A stretch of 64,000 bases of DNA from Streptomyces sp. SPB162 (GTDB lineage Bacteria > Actinomycetota > Actinomycetes > Streptomycetales > Streptomycetaceae). The stretch's first letter is position 1. Every line of letters starts with the position of its first letter. The notes below the pieces were generated by a model. It was not told the origin of the DNA. It saw only the letters and a program-made list of their open reading frames with translations, and made no database searches. A program made the position numbers and the translations under genes. Shown here one piece after another: positions 43,434 through 51,398 of this stretch. The DNA lies in the NCBI RefSeq assembly GCF_029504575.1, contig NZ_JAQFII010000001.1, positions 2,640,501 to 2,704,500 on the forward strand. The letters are read 5' to 3'.

Positions 43434-44213
43434 CTACGCGGAAGCTTCCCCAGCCTTCGGCGGGGAGTCCCCACTCGGCACCGCCGCGGCGTCGCGATCT
43501 GGCGCGAGCGGGTCGGTGACCGTCCCGGACTCTTCGTGGAGCGGCCCCTGCGCCAGCCTGGTCACCGCAGCGGGGACCGGCGGCGCGAGGTCGGCCGTCA
43601 CACGGAGGCCGGACAGGACGTCGTCGGGTCGCACGGCAGGTGTCAAGTGCCGAACAACTAGCCGCAGTATCGCACAGGCGACACGCTCGGGCCTATCGGC
43701 ACCCTGTTCGAGCGCGTCGACCGGCAGCACTTCGAGCCGGGTGACGGCGTCGCGCGCGTCGAAAGCGCGCATGCCGTTCTTCGTCTTCCGTTCGACCTCG
43801 ACGGTCTCGGCGGCGAGGAAGAGCGCGACCGCGCGCTCCGCCTCGGCCGGCTCGACGCCGTCGAGCCGCAGCTGCCACACGGAGGCCTGCAGCCGCTCGG
43901 CGAGGCCGGAGGTACGGGCCTCCACCGCTTCGGTGATGTCGAGCCCGGTGGGCAGCGACTCGTCGAGCAGCAGCCGCAGCTTCTCGGGGTCGCGGACCTC
44001 AGTGAGGCCGATCTCCAGGTACTCGGCCTCGCTGCCGACGCCGGTGGGCGCGGCGTTCGCGTACGAGACCTTGGGGTGCGGGGTGAAGCCCGCCGAGTAC
44101 GCCATGGGCACCTCGGCGCGGCGAAGTGCCCGCTCGAAGGCGCGCTGGAAGTCGCGGTGACTGGTGAACCGGAGGCGGCCGCGCTTGGTGTAGCGCAGGC
44201 GGATGCGCTGCAC
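43434..44213 (-). CDS. Radical-SAM-linked protein of the DUF2344 (TIGR03936) type
   Basis: 259 residues. MQRIRLRYTKRGRLRFTSHR, DFQRAFERALRRAEVPMAYS and AGFTPHPKVSYANAAPTGVG are the family signature. The C-terminal 60 residues are low-complexity and acidic. Members normally sit next to, or are fused with, the B12-binding-type radical SAM protein of the TIGR03960 class; here that partner is at 49395-51320 and five genes come between. The gene also lies just upstream of rne. The reaction is unknown. Start ATG 44213 gives the usual N-terminus. Confidence 0.88.
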   Translation of the reverse strand: MQRIRLRYTKRGRLRFTSHRDFQRAFERALRRAEVPMAYSAGFTPHPKVSYANAAPTGVGSEAEYLEIGLTEVRDPEKLRLLLDESLPTGLDITEAVEARTSGLAERLQASVWQLRLDGVEPAEAERAVALFLAAETVEVERKTKNGMRAFDARDAVTRLEVLPVDALEQGADRPERVACAILRLVVRHLTPAVRPDDVLSGLRVTADLAPPVPAAVTRLAQGPLHEESGTVTDPLAPDRDAAAVPSGDSPPKAGEASA

Positions 44214-44376
44214 CGTCGGTGCGGGCGGTGGGCCTTCGGGCTGTCGCTTGCCCAGTGTCGTTCAGTCCCTCGTACGTCTGCGGGGGCCTTGTCGGGGCCC
44301 GTTTGTCATACCCAAGGTTACGCCGCGTCGCACTCAGGTCATGACGGGGCGCGGGCGTGCGGTGCTCGGGTCGGGC

Positions 44377-45771
44377 TCAGCGGTGGCGCGTGGGGACGCG
44401 CTTGACGAGGTCCGGGGCGGAGGCCGTCCTCGGATCCGGTAGCCGCGCGGGGTCCTTCGGCGCGCCGAACAGCATCCGCCGGGCGTCCGCCCGAGCCTCG
44501 CGTACGGTCACCCGCACGGTCTGCAGCGCCTCCTGGACCGTCCGGCGGGCCTCGCCGACCGCCCGGCCGACCGGTGCCAGGATCTCGCGCCGGGTCCACC
44601 GGCCCATGGCGCGCACGGCCTCGGCGGCCGGCACGACGACGGTCTGCCACGCCCAGCGCGCGGGATCGGCTATCAGCGTCCGCCCCAGCCACTTCAGCCC
44701 GCGTCCCACCGCCCGGGAGATGTATCCGGCGATCCGCCAGGCGTGCCCGAGGGCCGCGGCGATCTCCCGCCCCACCGGGGCCAGCACGTAGCGGTAGAGG
44801 GCCACGACCGGCACCACGAGCAGGTACCGCAGCAGCCATCCGAGGGCCGTGCCCAGCGCCTTCACCGACCGGACGACCGCCCTGCCGAGCGGCGTCAGCA
44901 CATACCGGTACAGCGCCACGACCGGCACCACGAGCAGCACCCGCCCGAGCCGGTTCGCGGCGACGAGCGACGAGCGCGCCGTCCAGGCCGCCGCGTGGCC
45001 CAGCGGGGTGAGCACGTACCGGTAGAGCGCCACCACCGGCACCACGAGCAGGTACCGCAGCAGCCGGCCGGCGGCCGTGCCGAGTGCCCGCGCCGACCAG
45101 GCGGCGGCCCGGCCCAGCGGCGTCAGCACGTACCGGTACAGGAGCACCAGCGGAGCGACGAGGAGCACCCGCACCAGCCACCGGACGACGGCGCCGGTGC
45201 CGGTGCCGGTGGCCTTGAGGGCGGCGGCCAGAGCGCGGGCGGCGGGGGTCAGGACGTGGGTGCGGAGCAGCCGCAGCGGCCGGACGAGGAGGTGCGTCAC
45301 CAGCCAGGCGGTTCCGTTGCCCAGGCCCCTGAGCAGGGCGGCCGTACCGGATCCGAGGGCGCGCAGCGACCACGTCACGCCCCGGCCGACCGGCGTCAGG
45401 ACGTAGCGGTACAGGGCGCCGAGCGGCAGGACGACCAGCGTGCGCGCCAGCCGGCGGGCGGCGGTGGCGGCGCCCCGGCCGACCGGGGCGATCACCGCCG
45501 TCCAGAGCCAGCCCAGTGGGGTGACGACGAGCACACGCACCAGCCACCGCGCGGCGCGGCCGGTGCCGCGCGCGATGGCGGTGAGCGGCTCGACGACGAG
45601 GCGCCGCCAGAGCCGGCCGAGGCCGGCGCCCAGGGCGCGCCCCAGTGCGGCGAGCGCGTCCCACGCCATCCGCACCGGCAGGATGACGACGAGCGCGACG
45701 ATGCGCACCGGCATCCGGATCGCGACCGTCAAGCAGCCCTGGTTGGTGTCCCGTTCCCCCGTCACGCTCAT
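44377..45771 (-). CDS. Repetitive hydrophobic protein with about eight LVVPxxxLYRYVLTPLGR units
   Basis: 464 residues from ATG 45771 (MSVTGERDTNQGC). The protein is almost entirely a tandem array of about 37-43-residue units, consensus LLVVPVVALYRYVLTPLGRA followed by a Trp/Ser/Arg/Ala helix (AWSARALGTAAGRLLRY). At least eight units are visible, the inner ones so alike that the DNA repeats too (near 44790, 44904, 45012, 45125). Each unit has a hydrophobic half and a basic amphipathic half, so it may lie in or on the membrane. The C-terminal 80 residues are charged and helical. No family is recognised. The start is uncertain since no good ribosome site is seen; the upstream frame is a shadow of the permease gene. 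Confidence 0.65.
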   Translation of the reverse strand: MSVTGERDTNQGCLTVAIRMPVRIVALVVILPVRMAWDALAALGRALGAGLGRLWRRLVVEPLTAIARGTGRAARWLVRVLVVTPLGWLWTAVIAPVGRGAATAARRLARTLVVLPLGALYRYVLTPVGRGVTWSLRALGSGTAALLRGLGNGTAWLVTHLLVRPLRLLRTHVLTPAARALAAALKATGTGTGAVVRWLVRVLLVAPLVLLYRYVLTPLGRAAAWSARALGTAAGRLLRYLLVVPVVALYRYVLTPLGHAAAWTARSSLVAANRLGRVLLVVPVVALYRYVLTPLGRAVVRSVKALGTALGWLLRYLLVVPVVALYRYVLAPVGREIAAALGHAWRIAGYISRAVGRGLKWLGRTLIADPARWAWQTVVVPAAEAVRAMGRWTRREILAPVGRAVGEARRTVQEALQTVRVTVREARADARRMLFGAPKDPARLPDPRTASAPDLVKRVPTRHR

Positions 45772-45816
45772 GCGCGCACGGTACGTGACGCGGCCAGGCA
45801 CGCAGAAGTCGAGGGA

Positions 45817-45837
45817 CCCCGGGCAGCGTGCCCGGGG
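45817..45837. terminator. Terminator of the permease gene
   Basis: Perfect 9-bp stem CCCCGGGCA/TGCCCGGGG with loop GCG, 12 bases past the permease stop. Confidence 0.7.
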
Positions 45838-45848
45838 CCCCGCGTCCG

Positions 45849-47315
45849 TCAGACGGCCGCCGGCGCGGCGTCCTGCTCGGCGTCGGGATCGATCCCCTGG
45901 AGGTACTCCTCGGTGACTTCCTTCGGCCCGAACGGCCAGACCTTCTCGAACCGGGCCCACAGGAGGAAGGCGACGCAGCCGAGCGCGACCCACGCCAGGG
46001 ACCACTCGATCGGGTGACGGCCGGGCGAGTTCTTGTCCGCGTAGCCGTAGATGACCAGCCAGCCGACGAGAGCGATGATGCTCGGCAGCGGGTAGAGCCA
46101 CATCTTGTACGGCCGGTGCAGCCCGGGCTGGCGGCGGCGCAGCACCGAGACGGCGAGGATCTGCGCGAGTGCCTGGACGATCACCATGACGGTGGTGAGC
46201 AGCTGGATGAGGGTGGCCAGATCGGTGTGCCGGCCGATGAGGAAGCCGATCCCGGTGATGACACCCATGGTGGCCAGCCCCAGCATCGGGAAACGGTGCT
46301 GGGCGTGCAACTTCCCGTACTGGCGGAAGAAGACGCGGTCGCGGGCCGCGTCGTAGGGCACCCGGGAGCCGCCGAGCAGCCCCGTGAAGACCGAGGCGAA
46401 GGCGGTGATGAGGATGAGGACGGTGACGGTGTCGGCGGCGCCCTTGCCCCATGTCTCCTCCATGACCGCGGAGGCGACCGACGAGGAGGCGATGTCGTCG
46501 GCGTTGAGCATCCGGTGCCAGTCGACGACGCCGAGGGTGCCGATCTGGAGCAGCAGGTAGATCCCCATGATGCCGAGGATCGAGAAGATGATGGAGCGCG
46601 GCAGGATGCGCCCCGGCTCCTTGATCTCGGCGCCCATGTACGCGGTGGTGTTGTAGCCGAGGTAGTCGTAGATGCCAATGGTGAGGCCGGCGGCGAAGCC
46701 GATCCAGAAGGTGTGGCCGGTCAGTTCGAAGGCGTGCGCGGGGTAGGTGAAGGCCAGGTCCGCGTCGAAGTGCGTGAACGCGGCGACGATGACGAGCGCG
46801 ACCGACAGGATCATCACGCCCCACATCACGGCGGTGATGCGCGCGATGTGCTCGATACCGCGCCACAGCAGCAGGACGACGAGCGCGATCATGCCGAGGC
46901 CGACGGCGTCACCCGCGTTCTGGCCCATGTCGGGGGCCAGGTACCCGAGGTACTGGACGAAGCCGACGACTCCGGTGGACATGATCAGCGGGATGAAGAG
47001 CATGGCCGTCCAGACGAACAGGAACGGCATGAGTTTGCCCGAGCGGTACTGGAACGCCTGCCGGAGGTAGACGTACGAGCCGCCGGAACCGGGCATCGCC
47101 GCGCCCATCTCGGCCCAGATGAGGCCGTCGGCGAGGGCCAGCACGGCGCCGGCCAGGAAGCCGATCACGGCCTGCGGTCCGCCGAACGCGGCGACCATCA
47201 GCGGGATGGTGACGAAGGGTCCGATGCCGCACATCTGACTCATGTTGATGGCGGTGGCCTGGAACAGGCCGATACGGCGGACGAAGCCGCCGGCGGGTGG
47301 CGGGGAGCCGGACAC
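45849..47315 (-). CDS. APC family amino acid permease
   Basis: 488-residue transporter with about 12 membrane helices. The start is GTG 47315 because GGGAGG lies 4 bases before it; the longer frame would need a TTG at 47429, inside the regulatory palindrome. Family signatures: FQATAINMSQMCGIGPFVTI (first helix with the broken GIG motif), LADGLIWAEMGAAMPGSGGS, GIYDYLGYNTTAYMGAEIKE and LLGGSRVPYDAARDRVFF. The C-terminus is charged (EEYLQGIDPDAEQDAAP). It is divergent from the ROK regulator at 47462 with a shared promoter region, so its expression is likely under that regulator. Substrate unknown. Confidence 0.9.
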   Translation of the reverse strand: MSGSPPPAGGFVRRIGLFQATAINMSQMCGIGPFVTIPLMVAAFGGPQAVIGFLAGAVLALADGLIWAEMGAAMPGSGGSYVYLRQAFQYRSGKLMPFLFVWTAMLFIPLIMSTGVVGFVQYLGYLAPDMGQNAGDAVGLGMIALVVLLLWRGIEHIARITAVMWGVMILSVALVIVAAFTHFDADLAFTYPAHAFELTGHTFWIGFAAGLTIGIYDYLGYNTTAYMGAEIKEPGRILPRSIIFSILGIMGIYLLLQIGTLGVVDWHRMLNADDIASSSVASAVMEETWGKGAADTVTVLILITAFASVFTGLLGGSRVPYDAARDRVFFRQYGKLHAQHRFPMLGLATMGVITGIGFLIGRHTDLATLIQLLTTVMVIVQALAQILAVSVLRRRQPGLHRPYKMWLYPLPSIIALVGWLVIYGYADKNSPGRHPIEWSLAWVALGCVAFLLWARFEKVWPFGPKEVTEEYLQGIDPDAEQDAAPAAV

Positions 47316-47400
47316 GGTGCCTCCCTGGGCAGGTGACGGGGACGGGGAACGGGCTGCCGTTTCGCCAGTGCAGGGGTTCGCCTCGGCGCCGGGCGTGCTT

Positions 47401-47446
47401 AAGTTAAGTACCTTTACTTGACGCGTCAAGGGGTCACGGCGATATG
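47401..47446. promoter_or_regulatory. Back-to-back promoters sharing a palindromic -35 element
   Basis: The 14-bp perfect palindrome CTTGACGCGTCAAG (47417-47430) contains TTGACG on both strands. On the minus strand, a 17-base spacer leads to TAACTT (47401-47406), a good -10 for the permease. On the plus strand 17 bases lead to GATATG (47441-47446), a weaker -10 for the ROK gene. A second inverted repeat AAGTA-cctt-TACTT (47406-47419) overlaps it. A regulator bound here would block both promoters. Confidence 0.6.
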
Positions 47447-47461
47447 CATGAGAATGGTCCG

Positions 47462-48655
47462 ATGAGCAGCAGCGACGGCGGTGCGGAACAGCCCTGGAAC
47501 CGGCAGCGACTGCGCAGCACCAACGAGCGGCTCCTGCTGGAGCGGCTGCGGACCGGGGGCGTCGCCTCCCGCGCCCAACTCGCCCGCGAGACCGGCCTGT
47601 CCAAGCCCACGGTCTCCAGTGCCCTCGCCTTCCTCGAACAGGCCGGACTGGTTCGCGAAGCCGGCCTGCACACCCCTGAACGCGGCCGCGTCGCCGTGCT
47701 CTACGCCCCGGACGCCTCGGCCGGTTACGCGCTCGGCATCGACATCGGCCGCGCCTGGCTGCGGGTCGCGCTCGCCGACCTCGACGGAACGGTCGTCGCC
47801 CGCGCCGACGTCCGCAACCGCGCCCGCACCTCCAGCGCGATGGCCGACCTCGTGGTCGCCACCTCCCACCAGGTCGTCGCCGACTCCGGCGTCGCCCCCG
47901 CCAAGGTCGCCCACGCGGTGGTCGGCACCCCCGGCGTGTACGACGAGGCGCAGCGCCGGGTCCGCTACGCCCAGCACCTGCCCGGCTGGGGCCGGGCCGG
48001 CCTCTTCGACCGGATGCGGGACGAGCTCGGGGTACCGCTGGCCGTCCACAACGACGCCAACCTCGCCGCGCTCGGCGAGTACACCTTCGGCATCGGCGCG
48101 GGCAGCAGGCTCTTCGTCTACGTGATGATCGGCACCGGGCTCGGCATGGGCGTCGTCGCCGAGGGCCGGCTGTTCACCGGTGCGCACGGGGCGGCGGGCG
48201 AGATCGGCTACCTGCCGTGGACGGGCCCCGGCCACCACCGGCCGGACACCCCGGAGACCCTGGAGGGGGCGGTGGCGGCCGACGCCGTCGTCCAGGCCGC
48301 CCGCGACCTGGGCATGAGCGGTCCGCTCACCGCCAAGGACGTCTTCGCGGCGGCACGGGCCGGGGACGTCGCGGCCGTGGCCGCCGTCCGTCAGGAGGGG
48401 GAACGGCTCGCGCACACGGTGGCGGCGGTGGCGGCGGTGCTCGACCCGGACCTGGTGGTACTGGGTGGGGGCGTGGGGCACAGCGCGGACCTGCTGCTCC
48501 TTACCCTGCGGGACGCGTTGCGGGCGCTGACGCCGCTACGACCGAAGGTCGTGCCGAGCGCCCTCGGAGAGGACGCGGTGGTGCTCGGCGCCGTCGCGAC
48601 GGCGCTGGGGACGGCGCGGGACGTGGTGTTCGAACAGCGGTCGGCCCTTCCCTAA
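47462..48655 (+). CDS. ROK family transcriptional regulator
   Basis: 397 residues. The N-terminal winged helix (RSTNERLLLERLRTGGVASR, AQLARETGLSKPTVSSALAF) precedes a ROK/sugar-kinase-like domain with GYALGIDIGRAWLRVALADL, VVGTPGVYDEAQRR, HNDANLAALGEY, GTGLGMGVVAEGRLFTGAHG and a C-terminal VLGGGVGHSADL. The zinc motif found in many ROK kinases is not evident after GAAGEIGYLPWTG. Such proteins are often sugar-responsive repressors; here the divergent target is an amino-acid permease. ATG 47444 would overlap the predicted -10, so I prefer ATG 47462 with a very short leader. Confidence 0.88.
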   Translation: MSSSDGGAEQPWNRQRLRSTNERLLLERLRTGGVASRAQLARETGLSKPTVSSALAFLEQAGLVREAGLHTPERGRVAVLYAPDASAGYALGIDIGRAWLRVALADLDGTVVARADVRNRARTSSAMADLVVATSHQVVADSGVAPAKVAHAVVGTPGVYDEAQRRVRYAQHLPGWGRAGLFDRMRDELGVPLAVHNDANLAALGEYTFGIGAGSRLFVYVMIGTGLGMGVVAEGRLFTGAHGAAGEIGYLPWTGPGHHRPDTPETLEGAVAADAVVQAARDLGMSGPLTAKDVFAAARAGDVAAVAAVRQEGERLAHTVAAVAAVLDPDLVVLGGGVGHSADLLLLTLRDALRALTPLRPKVVPSALGEDAVVLGAVATALGTARDVVFEQRSALP

Positions 48656-48900
48656 GGGCTGTCCCGATACCGCCGAAGAGTTTTGCATTAATTGCACATG
48701 GACTCGCCGTAAATACAAAGAGTCGCAGACTCAAAATCACCAGGCCAATGCCGATATCCGGTGAACAGGTTTAAAAGCAGGAAAACCCGGAATTGCGCGA
48801 CCCCCTTCCGCCCCAACCGCCCCAGGCGTAAGCTCCTTTTCGTTTCCACACTTCCGCGAAGAACGAAGCGGAAGAATGAATTCCAACAAAGGAGAAAACG
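48656..48900. other. A+T-richer intergenic region upstream of a secreted protein gene
   Basis: This 245-base stretch is clearly richer in A+T than its surroundings (TTTTGCATTAATTGC, GTAAATACAAAG). It contains a small GAGTC-gca-GACTC hairpin (48720-48732) and a 7-bp CTTCCGC/GCGGAAG stem (48851-48874) just upstream of the ribosome site of the next gene. It probably holds the promoter and 5' UTR of the secreted protein. Confidence 0.55.
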
Positions 48901-49323
48901 TTGTCCAGGATACGTCTCGCACTTGCCGCAACCGCCGCCTCGGTGGCAGTCGTCGGGCTCACCGTCCTCCCCGCCTCGCCGGCTTCGGCCGCCGCCTCCG
49001 CTCCGGCCGCGAAGACCTCGGCGTCCGGCACGTGTTTCGGCTACACGGGGAATTTCAATGACTACGGCTTCTGGGCGGTCGACTGGACCTACGGGCCGGA
49101 CGAATGCTTCGGCGTGGCACCGAGCGGGACCATTTGGCACACCTGGTCCGGTGCGGGTGGCTGGAAGGAAATGCCGGGGAACGGCCGAGCACTCGCGGTA
49201 ACCGGCGTCTTTCCCGAGAACGCGAATTCCAAAACGGTCCAGGTCGTCACCTCGACCGGAAACTATTACTGCAACACCGACAATTACGCGACCAACGACT
49301 GGAGCGGCTGGTACGGCTGCTGA
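48901..49323 (+). CDS. Small secreted four-cysteine protein of unknown function
   Basis: 140 residues. The start is TTG 48901 with GGAG 6 bases upstream. The signal peptide is clear (basic MSRIRLALAATAASVAVVG core, cleavage near ASA|AAS at about 31). The mature part of about 105 residues is rich in Gly, Trp, Tyr and Asn and has four Cys (CFGY, ECFG, YYCN, WYGC at the C-terminus), probably two disulfides. Codon use is less G+C-rich than in neighbours, suggesting transfer. I recognise no family; the Trp/Tyr content would fit a carbohydrate- or surface-binding module, but that is a guess. Confidence 0.75.
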   Translation: MSRIRLALAATAASVAVVGLTVLPASPASAAASAPAAKTSASGTCFGYTGNFNDYGFWAVDWTYGPDECFGVAPSGTIWHTWSGAGGWKEMPGNGRALAVTGVFPENANSKTVQVVTSTGNYYCNTDNYATNDWSGWYGC

Positions 49324-49355
49324 TCCCCTCGTAGTCGGCTGAGCCTCGTTCGAGG

Positions 49356-49390
49356 CCCGGCCGTCGCCGCGTTGCTCAGCGACGGCCGGG
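49356..49390. terminator. Hairpin between convergent genes
   Basis: Perfect 12-bp stem CCCGGCCGTCGC/GCGACGGCCGGG with an 11-base loop between the secreted protein gene and the radical SAM gene, which end toward each other. Confidence 0.75.
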
Positions 49391-49394
49391 GCCG

Positions 49395-51320
49395 CTACTT
49401 CACGACCGTGAGAGGCAGCAGCTTCTTGCCCGTCGGGCCGATCTGGATGTCCAGGTCCAACTGCGGGCAGACGCCGCAGTCGAAGCAGGGGGTCCAGCGG
49501 CAGTCCTCGACCTCGGTCTCGTCCAGGGACTCCTGCCAGTCCTGCCAGAGCCAGTCCTTGTCGAGGCCCGAGTCGAGGTGGTCCCAGGGCAGGACCTCTT
49601 CCTCGGTGCGCTCGCGGGTGGTGTACCAGTCCAGGTCGACGCCCGTGCCGGGGAGGGCCTTGTCGACGGCCCGCATCCAGCGGTCGTAGCTGAAGTGCTC
49701 GCGCCAGCCGTCGAAGCGGCCGCCGTCCTCGTACACCGCGCGGATGACCGCGCCGATGCGGCGGTCGCCGCGGGAGAGCATGCCCTCGACGATGCCGGGC
49801 TTGCCGTCGTGGTAGCGGAAGCCGATGTTGCGGCCGTACTTCTTGTCGTTGCGGATGGCGTCCCGCAGCTTGCCGAGACGGGCGTCCGTCTCTTCGACGC
49901 CGAGCTGGCCCGCCCACTGGAAGGGGGTGTGCGGCTTGGGGACGAAACCGCCGATGGAGACCGTGCAGCGGATGTCGTTCTGCCCGGTGACCTCACGGCC
50001 CTTCTGGATGACGTTGCGCGCCATGTCCGCGATCTGCAGGACGTCCTCGTCGGTCTCGGTGGGGAGCCCGACCATGAAGTACAGCTTCACCTGGCGCCAG
50101 CCGTTGCCGTACGCGGTGGCGACCGTGCGGATCAGGTCCTCTTCGGAGACCATCTTGTTGATGACCTTGCGGATGCGCTCGCTGCCGCCCTCGGGCGCGA
50201 ACGTCAGGCCCGACCTGCGGCCGTTGCGGGTCAGCTCGTTGGCGAGGTCGATGTTGAAGGCGTCGACGCGGGTCGACGGCAGGGAGAGGCCGATCTTGTC
50301 CTCGGTGTAGCGGTCGGCGAGCCCCTTGGCGATCTCACCGATCTCGCTGTGGTCCGCGGAGGACAGGGAGAGCAGCCCGACCTCCTCGAAGCCGGTGGCG
50401 TTGAGCCCCTTCTCGACCATCTCGCCGATGCCGGTGATGCTTCGCTCCCGCACGGGGCGCGTGATCATGCCGGCCTGGCAGAAACGGCAGCCGCGGGTGC
50501 AGCCGCGGAAGATCTCCACGGACATCCGCTCGTGGACGGTCTCCGCGAGCGGGACCAGGGGCTGCTTGGGGTAGGGCCACTCGTCGAGATCCATGACGGT
50601 GTGCTTCGACACGCGCCACGGCACGCCCGAGCGGTTGGGGACGACGCGGGAGATCCGGCCGTCCTCCAGGTACTCGACGTCGTAGAACTTCGGGACGTAC
50701 ACCCCGCCGGTCTTCGCGAGCCGGAAGAGCACCTCGTCGCGGCCGCCGGGGCGGCCCTCGGCCTTCCACGCCCGGATGATGTCGGTGATCGCCAGCACGG
50801 CCTGCTCGCCGTCGCCGATCACCGCGGCGTCGATGAACTCCGCGATCGGCTCGGGGTTGAAGGCCGCGTGGCCGCCCGCCAGGACGATCGGGTCGTCCAG
50901 GGTGCGGTCGGCCGCCGCCAGCGGGATGTCCGCCAGGTCGAGGGCGGTCAGCATATTGGTGTAGCCCAGCTCGGTGGAGAAGCTGAGGCCGAACACGTCG
51001 AACGCCTTGACCGGACGGTGCGCGTCGACCGTGAACTGCGGGACCCGGTGCTCACGCATCAGGGCCTCCAGGTCGGGCCACACGCTGTACGTGCGCTCGG
51101 CGAGGACGCCCTCGCGCTCGTTCAGCACCTCATAAAGGATCATGACGCCCTGGTTGGGCAGCCCGACCTCATACGCGTCCGGGTACATCAGCGCCCAGCG
51201 CACATCGCAGGAGTCCCACGGCTTGACGGTGGAGTTCAGCTCCCCACCGACGTACTGGATGGGCTTCTGGACGTGCGGGAGAAGCGCTTCCAGACGGGGG
51301 AAGACCGACTCGACAGGCAT
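49395..51320 (-). CDS. Radical SAM protein of the TIGR03960 type (B12-binding-like N-terminus)
   Basis: 641 residues. The N-terminal part (CDVRWALMYPDAYEVGLPNQ) resembles a cobalamin-binding-like fold. The radical SAM core has IFRGCTRGCRFCQAGMITRP, giving the CxxxCxxC cluster site at about 275-282, then the GGSERIRKVINKMVSEEDLI and LYFMVGLPTETDEDV regions. The C-terminus carries more Cys (CRWTPCFDCGVCPQLDLDIQ), which may hold another cluster. The partner family (DUF2344/TIGR03936) is at 43434-44213. The reaction is unknown. Start ATG 51320 gives the standard MPVESVFPRLEALLPHVQKP. Confidence 0.92.
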   Translation of the reverse strand: MPVESVFPRLEALLPHVQKPIQYVGGELNSTVKPWDSCDVRWALMYPDAYEVGLPNQGVMILYEVLNEREGVLAERTYSVWPDLEALMREHRVPQFTVDAHRPVKAFDVFGLSFSTELGYTNMLTALDLADIPLAAADRTLDDPIVLAGGHAAFNPEPIAEFIDAAVIGDGEQAVLAITDIIRAWKAEGRPGGRDEVLFRLAKTGGVYVPKFYDVEYLEDGRISRVVPNRSGVPWRVSKHTVMDLDEWPYPKQPLVPLAETVHERMSVEIFRGCTRGCRFCQAGMITRPVRERSITGIGEMVEKGLNATGFEEVGLLSLSSADHSEIGEIAKGLADRYTEDKIGLSLPSTRVDAFNIDLANELTRNGRRSGLTFAPEGGSERIRKVINKMVSEEDLIRTVATAYGNGWRQVKLYFMVGLPTETDEDVLQIADMARNVIQKGREVTGQNDIRCTVSIGGFVPKPHTPFQWAGQLGVEETDARLGKLRDAIRNDKKYGRNIGFRYHDGKPGIVEGMLSRGDRRIGAVIRAVYEDGGRFDGWREHFSYDRWMRAVDKALPGTGVDLDWYTTRERTEEEVLPWDHLDSGLDKDWLWQDWQESLDETEVEDCRWTPCFDCGVCPQLDLDIQIGPTGKKLLPLTVVK

Positions 51321-51398
51321 CAGAGATGTCTTTCATCAGCGGGCAGGGGGTGACCCTCAAGACTAGCGCGCCTTCGGAGTACCTCCCGCCGCCCCGGA

